A stretch of DNA of 64,000 bases from CATOSD01 sp965226695 (GCA_965226695.1 OZ245405.1:1054001-1118000), one strand, 5' to 3'. Shown: positions 25,919 to 34,361, counted from the stretch's first letter. Program-made: numbers and translations. The notes: a model not told the origin generated them from the letters alone.

Positions 25919-27295
25919 ATGGCTTCGCAATTCAGGGCGCTGCCGAGCGTCGACCGGGTGATGAGCGACCACCGCATGGAAGCGCTGGCGCGCACCTACT
26001 CGCGGCGCGCGGTGCTGGAGCTTGTGCGCGCTCGGCTCGCGCTTGCCAGGCGACGCATCGCGGAGAACGGCAGCGGCGCGCCCGGCCTGGACGACGTGGC
26101 CGGCGACGTCGAGGTGCAGGCGCGCTCGCGCTTCGCTCCGTCGCCCCGCCGCGTGATCAACGCCACCGGAGTGGTGCTGCACACCAACCTGGGACGCGCG
26201 CCGCTCAGCGCCGCCGCGGCGGACGCGGTGCGGGAGGCCGCCGCGGGCTATGGCGACCTGGAGCTGGACCTCGACTCCGGACGGCGAGGCTCCCGCCAGG
26301 AGGCCGTGGCCCGGCACGTGAGCGAGCTGACCGGCGCCGAGACAGCCCTTGTCGTAAACAACAACGCCTCCGCCGTGCTGCTGGGCCTCGCAGCCATCGC
26401 CGCCGGAAAGCAGGTCATCGTTTCGCGCGGCGAGGCGGTGGAGATCGGCGGCGGGTTCCGCATTCCTGACGTCCTGAAGCAGAGCGGCGCTCAACTGGTG
26501 GAGGTGGGCACCACCAACCGCACCTACGCGCGCGATTTCGAGGACGCCATTTGCGACGACACCGGTGCGCTGCTGCTCGTCCACGCCAGCAACTTCCGCG
26601 TGATGGGCTTCACCCACTCGCCCGCCATAGCCGAGCTGGTCGAGATCGGCCGCAGGCGCGGCGTCCCCGTGCTGCACGACCTGGGCAGCGGCTGCCTGCT
26701 GGACACGGAGCCGTTCGGCCTGGCGCACGAGCCGATGCCCCAGGAAAGCGCCGCTGCGGGCGTGGACGTGATGTTCTTCTCCGGCGACAAGCTGCTCGGC
26801 GGCCCGCAGGCGGGCATCATCGCCGGCAGCCGCGAGCTCGTGGAAGCGGTGTCGCGCCACCCGCTCGCAAGGGCGATGCGCATTGACAAGCTCAGCCTGG
26901 CGGCGCTCAATGCGACGCTGCTCCACTACGTGAAGGGCGAGGCCGAGCACGAGGTGCCGGTGTGGCGCATGATCGGCGCGCGGCCCGACGACGTCCGCGG
27001 GAGGGCGGAGCGCTGGCGGCGCGCGCTGGCCGGCCGGGAATGCGATGCCAGCGTAGTCGAGGCGACCTCCGCCATCGGCGGCGGCAGCCTGCCCGGCGAG
27101 ATGCTGCCCACGTGGGCGCTGTCCGTCTCCCGCGCTGGCGCCGGCGCGTCGCGGCTTGCCGAGCGTCTGCGGGCGGCCGATCCGCCCGTGGTCGGGCGCG
27201 TGGAGCGCGACGCGCTGTTGCTGGACCCGCGCACCGTGCTGCCGGACGAGGACGACGCCCTGCTGGCCGGCCTGGTGGGGGCGCTGGAGGACTAG
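25919..27295 (+). CDS. selA: L-seryl-tRNA(Sec) selenium transferase
   Basis: A 458-residue PLP enzyme. It starts with ASQFRALPSVDRVMSDHR, has the diagnostic VINATGVVLHTNLGRAPLS near residue 77, EVGTTNRTYARDFEDAI near 195, and the cofactor lysine K291 in FFSGDKLLGGPQAGI. SelA converts seryl-tRNA(Sec) to selenocysteyl-tRNA(Sec) with selenophosphate as a decamer. ATG at 25919 is chosen for GGGGG upstream and the conserved N-terminus. No selB, selC or selD gene is seen in the window, so the rest of the pathway must be elsewhere; absence from the genome cannot be judged here. Confidence 0.93.
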   Translation: MASQFRALPSVDRVMSDHRMEALARTYSRRAVLELVRARLALARRRIAENGSGAPGLDDVAGDVEVQARSRFAPSPRRVINATGVVLHTNLGRAPLSAAAADAVREAAAGYGDLELDLDSGRRGSRQEAVARHVSELTGAETALVVNNNASAVLLGLAAIAAGKQVIVSRGEAVEIGGGFRIPDVLKQSGAQLVEVGTTNRTYARDFEDAICDDTGALLLVHASNFRVMGFTHSPAIAELVEIGRRRGVPVLHDLGSGCLLDTEPFGLAHEPMPQESAAAGVDVMFFSGDKLLGGPQAGIIAGSRELVEAVSRHPLARAMRIDKLSLAALNATLLHYVKGEAEHEVPVWRMIGARPDDVRGRAERWRRALAGRECDASVVEATSAIGGGSLPGEMLPTWALSVSRAGAGASRLAERLRAADPPVVGRVERDALLLDPRTVLPDEDDALLAGLVGALED

Positions 27296-27389
27296 CCAGA
27301 TGGCGTGACAGGCGCCGCCCGCTTGGCGACCGCGCCGAGCACGCTCGAAACGGATTGCAAACGCCTAAGACGGAATTGGAGGGTTTACC

Positions 27390-28079
27390 GTGAGACCTAC
27401 CATAGAATTCGATCCCAGTTACAGCCTGCTGACGCTGGAGCTTGACCCGGGCGAGGTCGTCAAGGCGGAGCCGGGCGCGATGGTGGCCCAGGAGGGCGTC
27501 GACATGACCACGGGCATGGGCTCCGGCAGCATCTTCGGCGGCCTCAAGCGAATGCTCGGTGGAGAGTCGTTCTTCCTCAACACCTTCACCGCACAGCGGG
27601 GCGGCGGCTGGGTAAGCCTCGCGCCGTCCGCGCCGGGCGACATCGCGTCGTTCCACCTCGACCCGGGCAAGAACCTGTTCATCCAGGGTTCGTCCTACAT
27701 GGCGTCCACCGAGAACGTGGAGACGGACACCAAGTTCCAGGGGTTGAGGGGCCTGTTCGGCGGCGAGAGCATATTCTTCCTCAGGGCGTTCTCCAGGGGC
27801 GGCTCCGGCACGGTGTACATCACCTCCTATGGCGCGATCAAGCAGGTGCGGGTGGAGCCGGGCAAAGAGCTCGTCGTGGACACGGGCCACCTGGTGGCGT
27901 TCTCGGACGACGTGGAGTACTCCGTGGGCAAGGTGGGCGGGATTCGCTCGCTGATAGCCGGCGGCGAGGGCCTGGTGATGAAGTTCCGCGGCAACGGCAA
28001 CGTGTGGATTCAGACACGAAACGTCCAGTCGTTTGCGAGCATCCTACTCCCGTTCCTGCCGACGCAGCGCAGCAACTAG
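27390..28079 (+). CDS. AIM24/TIGR00266 family protein
   Basis: A 229-residue all-beta protein: PTIEFDPSYSLLTLELDPGE, then VKAEPGAMVAQEGVDMTTGM, FLNTFTAQRGGGWVSLAPSA, a FIQGSSYMASTENVETDTKF segment and VDTGHLVAFSDDVEYSVGKV. These match the TIGR00266 group of double-stranded beta-helix proteins related to yeast AIM24. Function in bacteria is unknown. It starts 94 bases after selA; GGAGGGTTTACC precedes the GTG. No catalytic residues are recognisable. Confidence 0.85.
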   Translation: MRPTIEFDPSYSLLTLELDPGEVVKAEPGAMVAQEGVDMTTGMGSGSIFGGLKRMLGGESFFLNTFTAQRGGGWVSLAPSAPGDIASFHLDPGKNLFIQGSSYMASTENVETDTKFQGLRGLFGGESIFFLRAFSRGGSGTVYITSYGAIKQVRVEPGKELVVDTGHLVAFSDDVEYSVGKVGGIRSLIAGGEGLVMKFRGNGNVWIQTRNVQSFASILLPFLPTQRSN

Positions 28080-28154
28080 GGGGCGATTCCCGTTGGGCCA
28101 CCTCTCTCTCGATTGGCTGAAAGGGGTAGGCATCGGGAATGAGCCTTCCAAAGA

Positions 28155-28195
28155 GTCCCTTCCCCCTCGCAGGGGGAAGGTTAGGATGGGGGTGA
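28155..28195 (+). repeat. Family A2 REP-like repeat
   Basis: Hairpin CCTTCCCCCTCGCAGGGGG, then AAGG and tail TTAGGATGGGGGTGA: the A2 subtype with CCTTCCCCC arms instead of CCCTCTCCC. Confidence 0.85.
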
Positions 28196-28239
28196 CGAAC
28201 GGGACCCAACCGCCTTGACTTCTCAATACCTACCCCTGT

Positions 28240-28275
28240 CAGCCCTTGATGGGAGAGGATTGAGGTGAGGGTGAA
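28240..28275 (+). repeat. Family A REP-like repeat (5'-shortened)
   Basis: GCCCTTGATGGGAGAGG with tail ATTGAGGTGAGGGTGA; the left hairpin arm is degraded. Confidence 0.7.
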
Positions 28276-28300
28276 GATGATTGAGCGTTGCCGTCAACCG

Positions 28301-28358
28301 CATCCCTTCGGCAGGCTCAGGGCAGGCTCTAACCTTCGCCCATCGAGGGGGAAGGGAC
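28301..28358 (-). repeat. Family A2 REP interrupted by a 24-base insert
   Basis: CGCATCC, then insert CTTCGGCAGGCTCAGGGCAG, then CTAACCTTCGCCC and the hairpin ATCGAGGGGGAAGGG. The insert sits between tail and hairpin, exactly as in the copy at 55432. Confidence 0.75.
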
Positions 28359-28369
28359 TAAGCGGCACG

Positions 28370-28396
28370 CGGGCGGGTTTGAAACCCGCCCCTACA
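28370..28396. repeat. Family B palindromic repeat
   Basis: CGGGCGGGTTTGAAACCCGC, then CCCTAC; perfect palindrome with CTAC tail, 36 bases before rarA. Confidence 0.85.
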
Positions 28397-28431
28397 GGCT
28401 GGAGGGGGAAGGGACTTGTGAGGCATTTGCC

Positions 28432-29769
28432 GTGACGCTGTTCGAGGACAGGGCGAGGCGGGAGCTGGCGAGCGGCGCACCGCTCGCCGCGAGGATGCGT
28501 CCCCGCACGTTCGACGAGTTCGTGGGGCAGAGTCACGTGGTCGGCCCCGATTCGGTGCTGCGGCGCAGTATCGAGGCCGACCGGCTGCCGTCCATCATCC
28601 TGTGGGGGCCGCCCGGCACCGGGAAGACCACGCTGGCCACGCTGATAGCCGGCCTGACAAGGAGCCACTTCGAGCGCATAAGCGGCGTGGCGTCGGGCGT
28701 GGCGGACCTGCGTCGAATCGCCGCGGGAGCCAGGGAGCGGCTGGGCGCGCACGGCGAGCGCACGCTGTTGTTCGTGGACGAGATTCACCGCTTCAACAAG
28801 GCTCAGCAGGACGTCATCCTGCCATACGTCGAGGATGGCACCTTTGCGCTGATAGGCGCAACCACCGAGAACCCCTCGTTCGAGGTGGTGTCGCCGCTGC
28901 TGTCGCGGGCGCGGGTGTTCGCGCTGGAGTCACTGACCGACGACGAGGTGGCGGGCATCGTCGGTGTGGCACTGGCGGACCGCGAGCGGGGCCTCGGCGG
29001 GCTGAACGCCTACCTCGACGACGACGCCCTGGCCGCGCTGGTGAACCTGGCCAACGGCGACGCGCGCTCGGCGCTCAACGCGCTGGAGTTGGCGGTGTCT
29101 GCTACACCGCCCGGCGCGGACGGCGCGCGGCGCGTGACGCAGCCGGTCGTCGAGGAGGCCATGCAGCGCCGGTCGTTGAGGCACGACAAGGCGGGCGATC
29201 TTCATTACGACACGATTTCCGCGTTCATCAAGTCGGTGCGGGCGTCCGACCCGGACGCGGCGGTTTACTGGCTGGCGCGGATGCTGGAGGCGGGGGAGGA
29301 CCCGCTGTTCGTGGCGCGGCGGCTGGTGGTGCTCGCGGCGGAGGACATCGGCATGGCGGCGCCCATGGCGCTGGGCGTGGCCGTCGCGGCGCAGCAGGCG
29401 GTGCACTTCATCGGCATGCCGGAAGGGCGCATCCCGCTTGCCGAGGCGACGATCTATCTCGCGACGGCGCCCAAGAGCAACGCGGCCTACTCCGCCATAG
29501 AGCGGGCAATGGAGGACGTGCGGCGGACGCGCAACGAGCCGGTGCCGCTGCACCTGCGCAACGCGGTGACGGGCCTGATGAAGGACATGGACTACGGCAA
29601 GGGCTACCGCTACGCCCACGAGTACGAGGGACACTTCACCCCGACGCAGAACCTGCCGGACAGCCTGGCGGGCCGGCGCTACTACGACGCGAGCGACCAG
29701 GGCTACGAGCGCGAGGTGGCGGAGCGCATGCGGCGGTGGTGGGGCGAGGGCGGGCGGACTCCAGCGTAG
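28432..29769 (+). CDS. rarA: Replication-associated recombination protein A (AAA+ ATPase)
   Basis: A 445-residue MgsA/RarA/WRNIP1-family ATPase. LAARMRPRTFDEFVGQSHVV starts near residue 19, Walker A GPPGTGKT is at 59-66, Walker B LLFVDEIHRF near 113, sensor 1 IGATTENPSFEV near 136, and the C-terminal MgsA helical domain (AEDIGMAAPMALGVAVAAQQ) near 300. The protein acts at stalled forks as a tetramer interacting with SSB and gaps. Start is GTG at 28432 with AGG about ten bases upstream. Length and domain order match E. coli RarA. Confidence 0.95.
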   Translation: MTLFEDRARRELASGAPLAARMRPRTFDEFVGQSHVVGPDSVLRRSIEADRLPSIILWGPPGTGKTTLATLIAGLTRSHFERISGVASGVADLRRIAAGARERLGAHGERTLLFVDEIHRFNKAQQDVILPYVEDGTFALIGATTENPSFEVVSPLLSRARVFALESLTDDEVAGIVGVALADRERGLGGLNAYLDDDALAALVNLANGDARSALNALELAVSATPPGADGARRVTQPVVEEAMQRRSLRHDKAGDLHYDTISAFIKSVRASDPDAAVYWLARMLEAGEDPLFVARRLVVLAAEDIGMAAPMALGVAVAAQQAVHFIGMPEGRIPLAEATIYLATAPKSNAAYSAIERAMEDVRRTRNEPVPLHLRNAVTGLMKDMDYGKGYRYAHEYEGHFTPTQNLPDSLAGRRYYDASDQGYEREVAERMRRWWGEGGRTPA

Positions 29770-29816
29770 GCGCTTGCACTAGTTTACGCCCTGAACCCGG
29801 CGGCTGACTCACCTAG

Positions 29817-31375
29817 CAGCCCGTCTGAGGATTGACTGACGGGCCTTTGGTACAGGCGAGGTCAGACGGCGACAACTATTGTTGCCGGGTGCAGCCACTG
29901 ACGGCCCAATAGTTTCGTACGCCTCACTGTGTTGACCACCCTGACGATGTTCGGGACACTTCCGGCAAACCTGTTGGTCGGTGTTTCACGAGGCTGAGCC
30001 GCCCCAAACCTGAACAGTTTGAGCAGGTTGTGACCGGTGCAGATCAGCGACCACTCGCCGCTGACCTTCTCCAGGCCCCGTAGCAGGAACTGGCGGAAGC
30101 CTCGGCCCTGCTTGATCTGGCCGAACACCGGCTCCACCGTTTGCATCCGCAGAGCGTAGCGCTGCCGACCCCGTTTGGTCTGCAGCTTCCGGCGCATCCG
30201 GTCCCTGGGAGACAGATGACTGGGTATGCGACCCCGGGGCGCGGGCGGCACAACCCGACCGTGGCGGGTCCGCTCCGGCGCGACGAACGGGTCCACGCCC
30301 AGCCCGTACAGACCTTCAACCGCCTGTGCAGAGTAGTAGCCTGCGTCGGCGGACACCTCTTTGGGCACTGCGCCGACGTTGTCGATGGTCTCCTCCACCA
30401 TCGCCACCGCCTGCTGCTTGTCCGAAGTCTGGTTGGTGGCCTGAGCCGCCACGATCACCTGGTGGGCGCTGTCCACCACCGCCTGACAGTTGTAAGCCTG
30501 CAGGAAGTCCCGTCCGCCCGGCGCCGGCATGATGTGCGATTCAGGATCGGTGAAGTTGCGCTGGGCCTTGTCGTCGGGCACCCCCGAATGGCCCTTGCCC
30601 GCGGCCTCAGCCTGTTCCGCAGCCGCCTGAGCTTCGGCCTCTAACGCCGCCATCGCCTCCCGTATCTTCTGCAATCGCCCCTCCCGAAAAGCCAACTCCT
30701 GCGGCAGTTCATCTCCGCGCTTGCTCTGTCCGTACCGCCGGTCCTCCTCCTCATCAACCTCCTGGGCCTGTCGCAGCAACTCCTCAACCTCCCCCGCCAA
30801 CTGCGCTTCCTTCTCTTTCATCCGACCGTAACTCATCGCCTTGTGCCTGGATGCGTTGGCCCTCACCTTGGTCCCGTCCAACGCCACGTGACCCAGCTTC
30901 ACCAGACCCGCCTGCCGGCACAACGCCAATACCTGCAAGAACAGGCCCGACAGCGCTTCCAGATTGTCCTTGCGGAAGTCCGATATAGTGCGGAAATCCG
31001 GCGTGTTGTTCGCCGCCAGTACCCGGAAGGCTATGTCCTCGTGGAGCCGCTGGGCGATTCGTCGGGAGGACGCCACTCCCACGCAGTAGCCGTACAACAG
31101 CACCTTGACCATCATCCGTGGATGATACGGTGGACCGCCTCTGCTCTCCCGCTCGTAGCGGGCGGTGATCTCAGACAGCTCCAACTGGTCGACGACGTCG
31201 GAGATGAAGTAAGCCAGATGGTCGTCCGGCAACCACTCCCGCAATGCCGCTGGCAACAGCAACTGCTGGTCTGGATCATAGGGACGGTAGGTCTTGCTCA
31301 TCGCCGACTCCACGCTACTGAACTGCGCCTATTATACCCCCGACCACTCGCCTACCGTGTTTCTCGGACGGGCTG
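29817..31375 (-). mobile_element. IS1182-like insertion sequence, apparently complete
   Basis: A 1559-base element bounded by inverted repeats. CAGCCCGTCTGAGG at 29817 and, on the opposite strand, CAGCCCGTCCGAGA ending at 31375 match in 12 of 14 positions. A subterminal inverted repeat (CCCGTC...GACGGG, 29820-29850) next to the left end can form a hairpin. The only gene is one intact transposase. The outside CTAG copies suggest a recent, precise insertion between rarA and the zinc-ribbon membrane gene. Confidence 0.85.
29862..31301 (-). CDS. IS1182 family transposase
   Basis: A 479-residue transposase. An N-terminal DUF772-type domain (LREWLPDDHLAYFISDVVDQ, and GGPPYHPRMMVKVLLYGYCV) is followed by the DDE core: first Asp in LGHVALDGTKVRANAS near residue 147, second in VSADAGYYSAQAV near 320, Glu in MQTVEPVFGQIKQGRGFRQF near 395. 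A coiled-coil rich in Glu/Gln (KEKEAQLAGEVEELLRQAQE) lies between the first and second. No stop or frameshift interrupts it. GGAG lies eight bases before ATG 31301, and a TATAAT -10 box at 31331-31336 precedes it. Confidence 0.93.
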   Translation of the reverse strand: MSKTYRPYDPDQQLLLPAALREWLPDDHLAYFISDVVDQLELSEITARYERESRGGPPYHPRMMVKVLLYGYCVGVASSRRIAQRLHEDIAFRVLAANNTPDFRTISDFRKDNLEALSGLFLQVLALCRQAGLVKLGHVALDGTKVRANASRHKAMSYGRMKEKEAQLAGEVEELLRQAQEVDEEEDRRYGQSKRGDELPQELAFREGRLQKIREAMAALEAEAQAAAEQAEAAGKGHSGVPDDKAQRNFTDPESHIMPAPGGRDFLQAYNCQAVVDSAHQVIVAAQATNQTSDKQQAVAMVEETIDNVGAVPKEVSADAGYYSAQAVEGLYGLGVDPFVAPERTRHGRVVPPAPRGRIPSHLSPRDRMRRKLQTKRGRQRYALRMQTVEPVFGQIKQGRGFRQFLLRGLEKVSGEWSLICTGHNLLKLFRFGAAQPRETPTNRFAGSVPNIVRVVNTVRRTKLLGRQWLHPATIVVAV

Positions 31376-31921
31376 CTAGCTCTCCCGGAGGAGAGTGTCG
31401 CAATTAATGCACCTCCTGAGCTGGGTAAGCGTTAGTTTTCCACATTCTGGACATTGGATGCTCTCTGCTGCTGCCCTTGCACCTACGTGTCGGGCAAGAG
31501 CTATGGCTGCTATGCCGCACAGAACGATCGCCGAGAACTTGGTCAAGCCTTCATTGGCACCCTGGTGCAGCCACAGCATGAACACAAGCACTACTACGGC
31601 GATCATTCCTACCAATGATGCGACGACTATACGCCAGAACTTCAATAGCCGCTGATAGGAGACCACAAAGCACGACGTTGCGAATACAGTGGCCGCAGCC
31701 GCAATCAAGAGGAATCGGAATCCGTCGTCGCTGTAGTGATTGTCGTCCGAATATCCGAATAACGAGATCAGAATAGCCGAGGCCAACACCGAGAGCGCGC
31801 CTATTCCAATTGACGAGAGTCTTCTAAACGCGCTGTAGTGCGGCATTGAAGCAATTACAAATGACGCTGCAATTGGTATGGTAAGCAATGCCAGAATGAA
31901 CACTCTCGCAGGCAACGGCAA
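31376..31921 (-). CDS. Membrane protein with C-terminal zinc ribbon
   Basis: A 181-residue protein with four hydrophobic segments (VFILALLTIPIAASFVIAS, IGALSVLASAILISLF, FLLIAAAATVFATSCFVV, and IVVASLVGMIAVVVLVFML), then a CPECGKLTLTQLRRCINCD zinc ribbon at the end. Its TTG start lies one base after the stop of the upstream gene, so translation is coupled. The TAG stop is part of the CTAG duplicated by the IS insertion, so the protein end has been left unchanged. Function unknown. Confidence 0.6.
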   Translation of the reverse strand: MPLPARVFILALLTIPIAASFVIASMPHYSAFRRLSSIGIGALSVLASAILISLFGYSDDNHYSDDGFRFLLIAAAATVFATSCFVVSYQRLLKFWRIVVASLVGMIAVVVLVFMLWLHQGANEGLTKFSAIVLCGIAAIALARHVGARAAAESIQCPECGKLTLTQLRRCINCDTLLRES

Positions 31922-31922
31922 G

Positions 31923-33127
31923 TTAAAGGGTGAGATATGGGACCAAGACTGTGCCGACCGCGACTACAGCTAACGCGATGGGAATACCCCAAAACAGCTC
32001 TCCAACCCTGTGTTGGGAAGCTGTCAGTGCTGCACCCGTCATTGAGAGTGAGATGACCAGCGCCGGTGTCCAGAAACTAAGGTCTAGCAGCAGCAGACGC
32101 GTCTTGCCTACGAAGGAAAAATCGGCCGGCTCGAACTGCCCCACGGCGGCGTTGATCCATCTGCCGTCGGGCGTCCCCACTACAACACCCTGTAATCCAA
32201 GTGCTAGAACGACGTTGCCAGTACGGTTGTCGTAGACGATTTCCAACGGCTGAGTGGAAAACTCCCGCGGATCCCCCAGATCTTCAATTGAGACTCTCTG
32301 CACCCAGACGTTGCTGTCCTGTTCCAGGTGTTCGGTAGAGTAGACAGTTTCCTCCCGCGATCCGTCGGCACTGACCCGTAGCACATGCGGCCCATCGAGC
32401 GTGTAACGACCACTAGGTGTGTCTACACTCTGGTATCCCCAATCAATACCACCGAGTTGGTGTTCGATAGGGCTCCAGGTCACGCCGCCATTCAAGCTCC
32501 AGTAGAAGCCGTAATCAGTGTCAGCGACAATTATCCGTCATCAGAAACGCCGATTCGCTGCACTCCATATAGTGGCTCCGGGTAGCTAGTCGCTACGCTT
32601 GCCAGCGCGGCGACGCCCGCCACCAGCACGGCCCAGCGCAGGCGCATGGCGCCCGGGGCGGTGGGCCGGCGGCGCCAGACCCAGAGGGCGGCGGCCCACG
32701 CGAGCGGGATGACCAGGGAGTCGGTGGCGTCGCGGGGAGAGCCGGCGGCCCCTCCCGCGAGGGAGATGCCGCGCATGATCAGGTCGTGCACCGGGTCGAA
32801 TGTGTTGAACGCCGCGTAAAGGAGGGGCAGCCCGGCGTAGGCAACGAGGAACGCCAGCCGTTTTGCGCGGAGGTTTCGGCGCGCGCCGAACGAGAGCAGG
32901 AAGGCCAACAGGGGCAGCGCGAACACGAGCCACGTCAGGTCGCTGAGCTTGCCGGTGAGCCACGAGTGGGGCCAGAGCGCCTTGAAAAGCAGGTCGTTCA
33001 GCAGCAGCACGCCCAGGGCCGCAACGGTGGCGGGGTGGGTGAGGGCGGACTCGGCGGGGCGTCGGAAGTCGCCGCCGCCGGCCCAGGGCGGGTAGCCGGG
33101 ACGGTGCGATATGGAGAGAGGCCTCAT
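31923..33127 (-). pseudogene. Membrane gene split by a frameshift
   Basis: Two reading frames join into one protein of about 400 residues. The first (32531-33127) has four or five membrane helices (AALGVLLLNDLLFKALW, LVFALPLLAFLLSFG, LAFLVAYAGLPLLYAAF) and ends YPEPLYGVQRIGVSDDG at TAA. Shifting one base at about 32530 continues as IVADTDYGFYWSLNGGVTWS, a BNR/Asp-box-like extracytoplasmic domain, and two C-terminal helices (TPALVISLSMTGAALTA; PIALAVVAVGTVLVPYL). Either a mutation or a sequencing error causes the break. Function unknown. Confidence 0.65.
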
Positions 33128-33445
33128 TGGCGGATTCTAGTCAAGGTTGCGGTGTAAGGCAAGTGTGGGGCCGAGGAGGCCGTTGACTCGACCCATTGGC
33201 TTCCCCAGTACCTGAAAAAAGTGTCACCCTGCCTCGCCATCCATTCCCAGCCCTGCCTCATCCAACCCCACACACGTCCCACCTCTTCACCCCGCCTGCG
33301 CCAAATTTTCCCACCAATCCGCCCCGACCCCGCAATTTCGCCACCCCTCTTGAAATATACGCACATACGTGCTATCCTCGCTCACGCGAGGAACCGACCC
33401 CGCGGCCCGGAATCCCTACCCCCAAACGGGGTTAAGGCCCCAGGC

Positions 33446-33482
33446 ATCCGTAGGGGCGTCCCTTGTGGGCGCCCCCTGTGGC
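33446..33482 (+). repeat. Short interspersed repeat, GTAGGGGCG type
   Basis: CATCCGTAGGGGCGTCCCTT, then GTGGGCGCCCCCTG; an imperfect palindrome around GGGCGTCCC/GGGCGCCC. Confidence 0.45.
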
Positions 33483-33646
33483 AGTGAAGACACGGCTGAG
33501 TGACCCTGCTCCGTCCACCTGTCCTCCTCTGCCACGCGGCGCCACTTTTGTGTCCCAACAACCCGCGCCGGCATTACAGATTCGCGCGGGACCGGCGACA
33601 CCCTCAGCTAGGAGGCGCACAGAATGTCGCAGAAACGAACAGACTT

Positions 33647-33676
33647 CGCCTTCCCGCTTTCGCGGGAATAACGGTG
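33647..33676 (+). repeat. Short palindromic repeat, CCCGCTTTCGCGGG type
   Basis: TTCGCCTTCCCGCTTTCGCG, then GGAATAACGG. The CCCGC/GCGGG hairpin with GGAATAACGG tail resembles a dispersed repeat common in environmental genomes. Confidence 0.5.
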
Positions 33677-33784
33677 TTGGGGGGCGCCAAGTAATCTGAA
33701 ACAGGCTCCTTCGCTGGCCCCCGGTTGGAATCGCGCGCGCTTTGTACTATCATCTGTCCCAACCACAATGGAGGTCGGACCGAC

Positions 33785-34195
33785 ATGGTGAAACAAGGCA
33801 TAATACCCGACGAACTGACCAAGCCTTTCTGGGACGCGGCAAACGAGCGTCGCCTGGTCATCCAGAACTGCAGCACGTGCGACCGCCTGCAGAATCCGCC
33901 GCTGCCGTCGTGCTCCCAGTGCGGCTCGGCTGACGGCCTGGAGTGGAAGCAGATGAGCGGCCGCGCCACAATCTACAACTATTGCGTGGTGTACGACTGC
34001 CCGATAGCGTCGCTGCGGGAGGACCAGCCGTTCAACCTGGCTGTGGTCATGCTGGACGAGGACCAAGGCATCCAGATGTACTCACACCTGCCGGGCGTGC
34101 CGGTCGACGATGTGCCCGTCGGCGCTGCCGTGGAGGTGTTCTTCGAGACCACGGCCAACGGCCAGCTGGTGCCGGAGTGGAAGGTGGCCGGCTAG
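33785..34195 (+). CDS. Zn-ribbon domain OB-fold protein (DUF35)
   Basis: A 136-residue protein. The rubredoxin-like zinc ribbon has Cys at 29, 32, 43 and 46 (CSTCDRLQNPPLPSCSQCG), followed by an OB-fold (EWKQMSGRATIYNYCVVYDC, then EVFFETTANGQLVPEWKVAG). DUF35 proteins bind acyl-CoA and form complexes with thiolases of the SCP2 type, as in the archaeal HMG-CoA synthase system and steroid side-chain degradation. GGAGG lies ten bases before ATG. The thiolase gene follows on the same strand after 166 bases filled by two repeats. Confidence 0.9.
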   Translation: MVKQGIIPDELTKPFWDAANERRLVIQNCSTCDRLQNPPLPSCSQCGSADGLEWKQMSGRATIYNYCVVYDCPIASLREDQPFNLAVVMLDEDQGIQMYSHLPGVPVDDVPVGAAVEVFFETTANGQLVPEWKVAG

Positions 34196-34210
34196 GCGGG
34201 ACTTTTCGGA

Positions 34211-34252
34211 AGTCCCTTCCCCCTCGATGGGGGAAGGTCAGGATGGGGGTGA
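34211..34252 (+). repeat. Family A2 REP-like repeat
   Basis: AGTCCCTTCCCCCTCGATGG, then GGGAAGG and tail TCAGGATGGGGGTGA; first of an inverted pair between the DUF35 and thiolase genes. Confidence 0.85.
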
Positions 34253-34275
34253 CGGCCACGCGCCGACAATAACCC

Positions 34276-34318
34276 TTCACCCTCACCTCAATCCTCTCCC
34301 GTCAAGGGATAGGAGGCC
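34276..34318 (-). repeat. Family A REP-like repeat
   Basis: TTCACCCTCACCTCAATCC, then TCTCCCGTCAAGGGATAGGA; second of the inverted pair upstream of the thiolase gene. Confidence 0.75.
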
Positions 34319-34361
34319 CAAGGGGAATCGCACGACAAGAGACAACCAGGGGGCAACAGAC

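Larger units (their letters stand above)
28080..28431. other. Repeat-filled intergenic region before rarA
   Basis: This 350-base gap contains four repeat copies (28155, 28240, 28301, 28370) and no convincing gene. The rarA leader lies inside this block. Confidence 0.7.
29813..31379. repeat. CTAG target duplication of the IS element
   Basis: CTAG occurs at 29813-29816 and 31376-31379, directly outside the inverted repeats, consistent with a four-base palindromic target duplicated on insertion (chance is not excluded for so short a site). Confidence 0.55.
33128..33784. other. Long intergenic region with no convincing gene
   Basis: The stretch 33220-33345 is strikingly C- and T-rich on the plus strand. 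A hairpin, TCCTCGCTCACGCGAGGA, lies near 33374-33391. Two widespread repeat types occur at 33446 and 33647. Open frames here are rich in Trp or Pro codons forced by base composition, and none has a ribosome site that fits. Confidence 0.6.

Noticed and set aside
28080..28431. A CRISPR-like array suggested by several repeats before rarA
   Set aside because: Repeats are of different families and orientations with irregular spacing and no unique spacers of equal length; no cas genes anywhere in the window.
33124..33366. An 80-residue Trp-rich minus-strand frame
   Set aside because: The Trp and Gly content follows from the purine-rich strand (TGG and GGG codons); no ribosome site or conserved pattern.
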